Below, one piece after another: positions 60,243-64,000 of a stretch of 64,000 bases of DNA. Positions within the stretch are counted from its first letter, which is position 1, and each line of letters starts with the position of its first letter. The translations under genes were made by a program, and so were the position numbers. The DNA is from an uncultured Lachnospiraceae bacterium (lineage in GTDB: Bacteria > Bacillota > Clostridia > Lachnospirales > Lachnospiraceae): positions 1 to 64,000 of the forward strand of contig UQVK01000004.1 of assembly GCA_900544445.1 (NCBI GenBank). The letters are read 5' to 3'. Under the pieces are notes generated by a model. That model saw only the letters and a list, made by a program, of their open reading frames with translations. It ran no database searches and was not told the origin of the DNA.

Positions 60243-61343
60243 ATGGCAAACATTCTGAACAGTCCCGGCAGATATGTGCAGGGAGCAGGAGAACTTTCCC
60301 GGCTGGGAGGCTACGCAGGGGAATACGGGAAAAAAGCTCTGATTCTCATCAGCGCATCCGGATACAAAAGAACCGGAAGCATGATTGAGAAAAGCTTTGA
60401 AGGGACGGACTGCACCATCCTGTTTGACTATTTCAACGGGGAATGCTGCAAGGACGAAATCGGCCGTCTCACAGGCATCATGGAAAAGGAAGGCTGTGAC
60501 CTGGTGATCGGCGTGGGCGGCGGAAAGATCCTGGATACCGCAAAGGCGGCCGCCTACTACAGACACACGCCTGTCATCATCTGCCCTACCATCGCATCCA
60601 CGGACGCGCCGTGCAGCGCGCTTTCCGTCATTTACACCCCGGACGGCGTTTTTGAGGAATATCTGTTCCTGCCCGCCAATCCGAACATGGTGCTGATGGA
60701 CACCCAGGTCATCTCCAGGTCTCCGGTGCGTCTCACCGTATCCGGAATGGGAGACGCCCTTGCCACCTATTTTGAGGCCCGCGCCTGTCAGGCAAAGGAC
60801 GCCCTCACCTGTGCGGGAGGACACGGCACCCTGGCCGCCATGGCTCTGGCTGAGCTGTGCTTCGACACGCTGATGGAGGAAGGCGTCAAGGCAAAGGTGG
60901 CTCTGGAAGCCGGCGTCTGCACCAATGCCGTGGAAAAAATCATTGAGGCAAACACCCTGCTGTCCGGCATCGGCTTTGAAAGCGGCGGTCTCGCGGGCGC
61001 ACATGCCATCCACAACGGCCTGACCGTTCTGGAGGAATGCCACCACATGTACCACGGCGAAAAGGTGGCCTTCGGCACCATTACCCAGCTGGTTCTGGAA
61101 AATGTTCCCACGGACGAGCTGGAAGAGGTGATTGATTTCTGTATTGAAGTGGGGCTGCCTGTAACGCTGGCGGAACTTGGCATCAAAGAGGTGACCGAAG
61201 AAAAAATCATGGCTGTTGCTACAGCCGCCTGCGCGGAAAGCGACACCCTCCACAACATGCCATTTGAAGTTACGCCCGAAAAGGTTTATGCCGCTATTCT
61301 GGCAGCAGACGGATATGGCAGATATTATAAAGGGGAAGAATAA
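60243..61343 (+). CDS. gldA: Glycerol dehydrogenase
   Basis: The 366-residue enzyme has the NAD loop GVGGGKILDTAKA (residues about 93-105), the conserved TIASTDAPCSALSVIY, and zinc ligands Asp in GMGDALATYFEA, His in AGAHAIHNGL and His in YHGEKVAFG. It interconverts glycerol and dihydroxyacetone with NAD. AAAAGGAGG lies upstream. It follows the sulfotransferase by 46 bases, possibly on the same transcript, without obvious link in function. Confidence 0.95.
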   Translation: MANILNSPGRYVQGAGELSRLGGYAGEYGKKALILISASGYKRTGSMIEKSFEGTDCTILFDYFNGECCKDEIGRLTGIMEKEGCDLVIGVGGGKILDTAKAAAYYRHTPVIICPTIASTDAPCSALSVIYTPDGVFEEYLFLPANPNMVLMDTQVISRSPVRLTVSGMGDALATYFEARACQAKDALTCAGGHGTLAAMALAELCFDTLMEEGVKAKVALEAGVCTNAVEKIIEANTLLSGIGFESGGLAGAHAIHNGLTVLEECHHMYHGEKVAFGTITQLVLENVPTDELEEVIDFCIEVGLPVTLAELGIKEVTEEKIMAVATAACAESDTLHNMPFEVTPEKVYAAILAADGYGRYYKGEE

Positions 61344-61369
61344 TCCGGGAGCGCTTCCGATGAGGGGAT

Positions 61370-62203
61370 ATGATGATGAGCACACTGGAACATTTTCTGA
61401 CTGAAATCGGACTGCCTGAGGCGGGGAGGGACTGTGTCCTTTCCCCCGCCCTTCCGCAGGAACGCCTGCAGACGCTCTGCAGCCTTCTGGAACAGGATGA
61501 AGAGGCCTGTCTGCAGGCATTAAAGACAGAAACGGATCCCAACGGAGCCGCTCTGTGCCTGTTTTCGCTTTATGCCTTTTCCCAAAGGGAAGCATGGCTC
61601 GCCAGAGGGATCTCCGAACAAATCTATCTGGATACCATGCGTGATCTCACCCTCTGGTATCAGGCCTGTATACAGAAAACCGGCCGCCCCGGCGTTATGG
61701 AATGGGACTGGCTCCTCAATTCTCTGAAGGGCCGCCTTGTGAGGCTCGGAAGGCTTCAGTATGAACCCGGGGTTCTGGAGGAAGCGATCCGGACGGATGA
61801 ATATTCCTTTCCAAAAGGAGTACGCAAACTGGAAATACATATCCCGGCGGACGGAAAGCTGGAACCGGAACAGATCTCCTCTTCCCTCTCTCAGGCGCGG
61901 ACCTTTTTCGCAGGGAATGAATACCGGCTGATGCACTGCCATTCCTGGCTTCTTTCCCCTGCTCTCCATCGGATTCTGCCGCCCTCCTCCAATATTCTGA
62001 ATTTTCAGTCCTTCTTCCGGCTCTATGGGGAAGATTTCTCCTACCGCCAGGCCGAAGAGCGCGTATTCGGGGAGATCAGCGACCGGACCGAAAGCTATCC
62101 GGAACATACCTCCCTGCAGAAGAGTCTGAAAGCCTTTCTGCTTACAGGGGGCCGGGTTGGAATGGGGATGGGGGTGATTCCCTTTTCAGAGGAAAAGCAC
62201 TGA
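61370..62203 (+). CDS. GNAT-like acyltransferase protein (two-domain Clostridia type)
   Basis: The roughly 275-residue protein resembles the clostridial family with an N-terminal helical domain and a GNAT-like C-terminal domain (PADGKLEPEQISSSLSQARTFF, YRLMHCHSWLLSP, ILNFQSFFRLYGE). The enzyme role is inferred from the family name only. The three in-frame ATGs at 61370, 61373 and 61376 are all possible starts; GAGGGG favours the later two. It ends just before the terminator shared with ahcY. Confidence 0.7.
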   Translation: MMMSTLEHFLTEIGLPEAGRDCVLSPALPQERLQTLCSLLEQDEEACLQALKTETDPNGAALCLFSLYAFSQREAWLARGISEQIYLDTMRDLTLWYQACIQKTGRPGVMEWDWLLNSLKGRLVRLGRLQYEPGVLEEAIRTDEYSFPKGVRKLEIHIPADGKLEPEQISSSLSQARTFFAGNEYRLMHCHSWLLSPALHRILPPSSNILNFQSFFRLYGEDFSYRQAEERVFGEISDRTESYPEHTSLQKSLKAFLLTGGRVGMGMGVIPFSEEKH

Positions 62204-62212
62204 TACCCCGGT

Positions 62213-62248
62213 AAAAAAAGAGCTGCAGGATTTCCATTTCCTGCAGCC
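62213..62248 (-). terminator. Terminator of ahcY
   Basis: CTGCAGGA and TCCTGCAG arms around TTTCCAT; on the minus strand the stem is followed by seven Ts (62219-62213). Confidence 0.8.
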
Positions 62249-62266
62249 CTTATTATTTCCCGCCGT

Positions 62267-63514
62267 TTACACCAGCGACTTATTCAGATAAGCCTCCTGC
62301 TCAGGCGTAAGAGTATCGATCTCCTTTCCAAGGAAGCGGAGCTTTCTTTCCGCAACTTCCCGGTCAATTTCCTCCGGAACATCGATCAGCTTCTCGGTCA
62401 GCTCTCTGCCGTGCTCCACCAGATATTTTGCAGACAGCGCCTGAATCGCAAAGCTCATATCCATGATCTCCGCCGGATGTCCGTCTCCTGCCGCCAGGTT
62501 CACAAGACGTCCCTCTGCCAGAACACAGATCCACTGTCCGGTGGGCAGCTTGTAGCCCTGAATATTTCTTCTCATCTCTTTGGTCTCGACCGCCATTTCA
62601 CGAAGTCCCGTCATGTCGATCTCGCAGTCGAAGTGGCCTGCATTGCAGAGGATGGCGCCTTCCTTCATCTCCACGAAATCCTCCGCGTCGATGACCTTGT
62701 CGCAGCCCGTTACGGTCACGAAGAAGTCTCCCAGCTTTGCCGCTTCCTTCATGGGCATTACATCGAAGCCGTCCATTACCGCCTCAATCGCCTTTACGGG
62801 ATCGATCTCCGTCACGATAACCCTAGCTCCCAGCCCCTTCGCTCTCATGGAAACTCCCTTACCGCACCAACCGTAGCCGGCTACGACCACAATCTTACCT
62901 GCCACGATCAGATTTGTGGTACGATTGATGCCGTCCCATACGGACTGACCCGTACCGTATCTGTTGTCAAAGAAATGCTTGCACTGCGCATTGTTGACAC
63001 GGACCATGGGGAATTCCAGTTCTCCGGCCCGATTCATGGCCTCCAGCCGGATGATGCCTGTGGTGGTTTCCTCGCAGCCGCCAAGGATATTCGGAATCAG
63101 GTCGCGCATCTCGGTATGAACCATGTGCACCAGGTCGCCGCCGTCATCGATGATGATGTTGGGACCCGCGGACAGCGCGGCACGGATGTGCGCATTGTAC
63201 TCCTCCTCTGTCGCTCCATACCAGGCATGTACTTCCAGCCCCGCCTTTACCAGCGCCGCGGCCACATCGTCCTGCGTGGAAAGCGGATTGGAGCCGGTCA
63301 CATACATTTCCGCCCCGCCTGCCGCCAGCACCTTGCACAGATATGCGGTTTTGGCTTCCAGATGTACGGAAAGCGTGATCTTTTTCCCTGCGAAGGGCTT
63401 CGTCCGGCTGAACTCTTCCTCCAGCATGCGAAGCAGGTCGCAGTTTCTCTTTACCCATTCAATTTTCTGTTCGCCGGATTCGGCCAGGTTGATGTCTCTG
63501 ATTTCGCTGCTCAT
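62267..63514 (-). CDS. ahcY: Adenosylhomocysteinase
   Basis: The 415-residue enzyme hydrolyses S-adenosylhomocysteine to adenosine and homocysteine. Diagnostic segments are LSVHLEAKTAYL, GSNPLSTQDDVAA, ETTTGIIRLEAM, VNNAQCKHFFDNRYGTGQS and the NAD loop GYGWCGKGVSMRAKG. It lacks the 40-residue insertion of eukaryotic forms and so fits the short bacterial/archaeal type. It has its own strong promoter at 63702-63730 and a duplicated leader. Confidence 0.96.
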   Translation of the reverse strand: MSSEIRDINLAESGEQKIEWVKRNCDLLRMLEEEFSRTKPFAGKKITLSVHLEAKTAYLCKVLAAGGAEMYVTGSNPLSTQDDVAAALVKAGLEVHAWYGATEEEYNAHIRAALSAGPNIIIDDGGDLVHMVHTEMRDLIPNILGGCEETTTGIIRLEAMNRAGELEFPMVRVNNAQCKHFFDNRYGTGQSVWDGINRTTNLIVAGKIVVVAGYGWCGKGVSMRAKGLGARVIVTEIDPVKAIEAVMDGFDVMPMKEAAKLGDFFVTVTGCDKVIDAEDFVEMKEGAILCNAGHFDCEIDMTGLREMAVETKEMRRNIQGYKLPTGQWICVLAEGRLVNLAAGDGHPAEIMDMSFAIQALSAKYLVEHGRELTEKLIDVPEEIDREVAERKLRFLGKEIDTLTPEQEAYLNKSLV

Positions 63515-63531
63515 TTCTACCTCTTTTCTCC

Positions 63532-63547
63532 GCCGCCGACAGGCGGC
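63532..63547 (-). promoter_or_regulatory. GC hairpin before the ahcY ribosome binding site
   Basis: GCCGCC, GACA loop, GGCGGC (as read on the plus strand) lies 18 bases upstream of the ATG; GAGG follows it on the mRNA. Same type as the hairpins at 44782 and 45163. Confidence 0.6.
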
Positions 63548-63669
63548 TTTTGATTCAGAGAAATTGGACGAAAGTCCAATTTCCAGGAAAAAATCTCTGA
63601 TTTTTTCCGCCTCTCTTCTTCGCTGCCGACAGGCGGCCCTCGATTCAGAGAAATTGGATATTGGTCCAA
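63535..63669 (-). repeat. Imperfect 90-base tandem duplication of the ahcY leader
   Basis: GATTCAGAGAAATTGGA occurs at 63552-63568 and 63642-63658, and the GACAGGCGGC hairpin recurs 90 bases apart. The upstream copy has a GAGAGG in place of the ribosome binding site, but ATC where the start codon would be, so it is a dead duplicate of the leader. Confidence 0.7.
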
Positions 63670-63701
63670 AATCCCTCTGTTTTCAGTTCAGCCGAATTTT
63701 T

Positions 63702-63730
63702 ATTATAGTGATGGTCGTCTGTCCTGTCAT
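63702..63730 (-). promoter_or_regulatory. Promoter of ahcY
   Basis: On the minus strand ATGACA (63730-63725), 17 bases, perfect TATAAT (63707-63702). Confidence 0.75.
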
Positions 63731-63795
63731 CACTGTTTTGTCCGTACCTATGGTAGCAAAAAAACGGCCTGATTGCAAGGGATGTTTCGTTGCCT

Positions 63796-63835
63796 CGTTA
63801 CCTGCCACACGGGTCGCGCGGTAACTGGCAGCAGG
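63796..63835. repeat. Degenerate GTTAC-type palindrome
   Basis: GTTACCTGCCA and GGTAACTGGCAG lie close together in partly inverted arrangement, between ahcY and the last gene. The resemblance to the 33426 and 15504 palindromes is partial. Confidence 0.35.
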
Positions 63836-63836
63836 C

Positions 63837-64000
63837 TTAGCCCACTGAAAAAATCCGGTCAATGATCAGGAAATTATCCCCGCCGGCCTTCACGCGGTCA
63901 AAATGGCTTTCCGGATCGGCAGCCATCCAGCCTTTGATCACTTCTGACTCCCGTTCCGGCTCCTTTCTGACATTCACGTTGAATCTGGGCTCCTCAAAAT
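63837..64000 (-). CDS. C-terminal end of an unidentified protein
   Basis: The last 53 codons of a minus-strand gene enter at the window edge and end with a TAA at 63837-63839. The visible sequence (FEEPRFNVNVRKEPERES... GGDNFLIIDRIFSVG) has no recognisable motif. The gene cannot be identified from this part. Confidence 0.6.
   Translation of the reverse strand, partial: FEEPRFNVNVRKEPERESEVIKGWMAADPESHFDRVKAGGDNFLIIDRIFSVG

Noticed and set aside
60132..61595. 487-codon minus-strand frame antisense to glycerol dehydrogenase
   Set aside because: Shadow frame without motifs; spans several unrelated real genes.
63515..63720. SAH or SAM riboswitch upstream of ahcY
   Set aside because: The leader is duplicated and structured, but conserved core motifs of the known SAH and S-box riboswitches were not found.
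1..64000. CRISPR array, tRNA or rRNA genes
   Set aside because: No regularly spaced repeats and no tRNA- or rRNA-like sequence were seen; the only repeats are short palindromes and the leader duplication.

Overview
The window looks like chromosome of a gut-type anaerobe of the Lachnospiraceae (Clostridia). The evidence is family-typical gene content (two-component systems with FtsX-type ABC transporters, reverse rubrerythrin with superoxide reductase under a PerR-type regulator, several Lachnospiraceae-restricted proteins, two radical-SAM activases) and a large-type SRP RNA downstream of tadA. The assignment is by recognition only, and genus and species are not claimed. Base composition is moderately GC-rich, with AT-rich islands at about 17.5-20.8 kb, 22.3-23.1 kb and 27.4-28.6 kb.

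Layout. 0-2 kb: a truncated MFS transporter and a divergent short-chain dehydrogenase. 2-15.4 kb: a long minus-strand run holding a secreted protein, a sugar kinase, a Xaa-Pro peptidase, two tandem GH13 glucosidases, a response regulator and kinase pair, and an FtsX-type ABC exporter. 15.8-28.7 kb: a variable region. It contains a membrane-anchored XRE regulator, conjugative-element relics, an orphan gene, a decayed fic gene, an AlbA_2 regulator with a striking operator, a sigma-factor fragment, and a type III restriction-modification operon that encodes a two-helix membrane protein and is followed by an AlbA_2 protein. This region ends exactly at an rlmD gene whose 3' end looks replaced. 28.7-42.7 kb: housekeeping genes, namely rlmD, a YhaM-like exoribonuclease, an HtrA-like protein without a catalytic triad, a Nudix hydrolase, mutS2, a two-component system, a pRiA4b ORF-3-like protein, a radical-SAM protein, SRP RNA and tadA. 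42.8-54.7 kb: a second radical-SAM activase, thiolase, a degenerate HD protein, a beta-helix protein, a second MutS2-like ATPase lacking Smr, a GNAT, a kinase and regulator pair, and a perR-rubrerythrin-superoxide reductase cluster. 54.9-64 kb: a broken ATPase gene, a PAPS-synthesis/sulfotransferase operon (cysD, fused cysNC, sulfotransferase), glycerol dehydrogenase, a GNAT-like acyltransferase protein, and ahcY with a duplicated leader.

The strongest leads are four. (1) The cysD-cysNC-sulfotransferase unit has no sulfate-reduction genes beside it, which points to sulfation of a molecule rather than assimilation. (2) The type III R-M operon has a translationally coupled regulator and membrane protein. 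(3) A GC hairpin of the form GCCGCC-loop-GGCGGC, or a variant, sits just upstream of the ribosome binding site of several unrelated genes. (4) The AlbA_2 regulator has a 21-base operator arm that recurs exactly inside its own coding sequence. No CRISPR array, tRNA or rRNA was seen.
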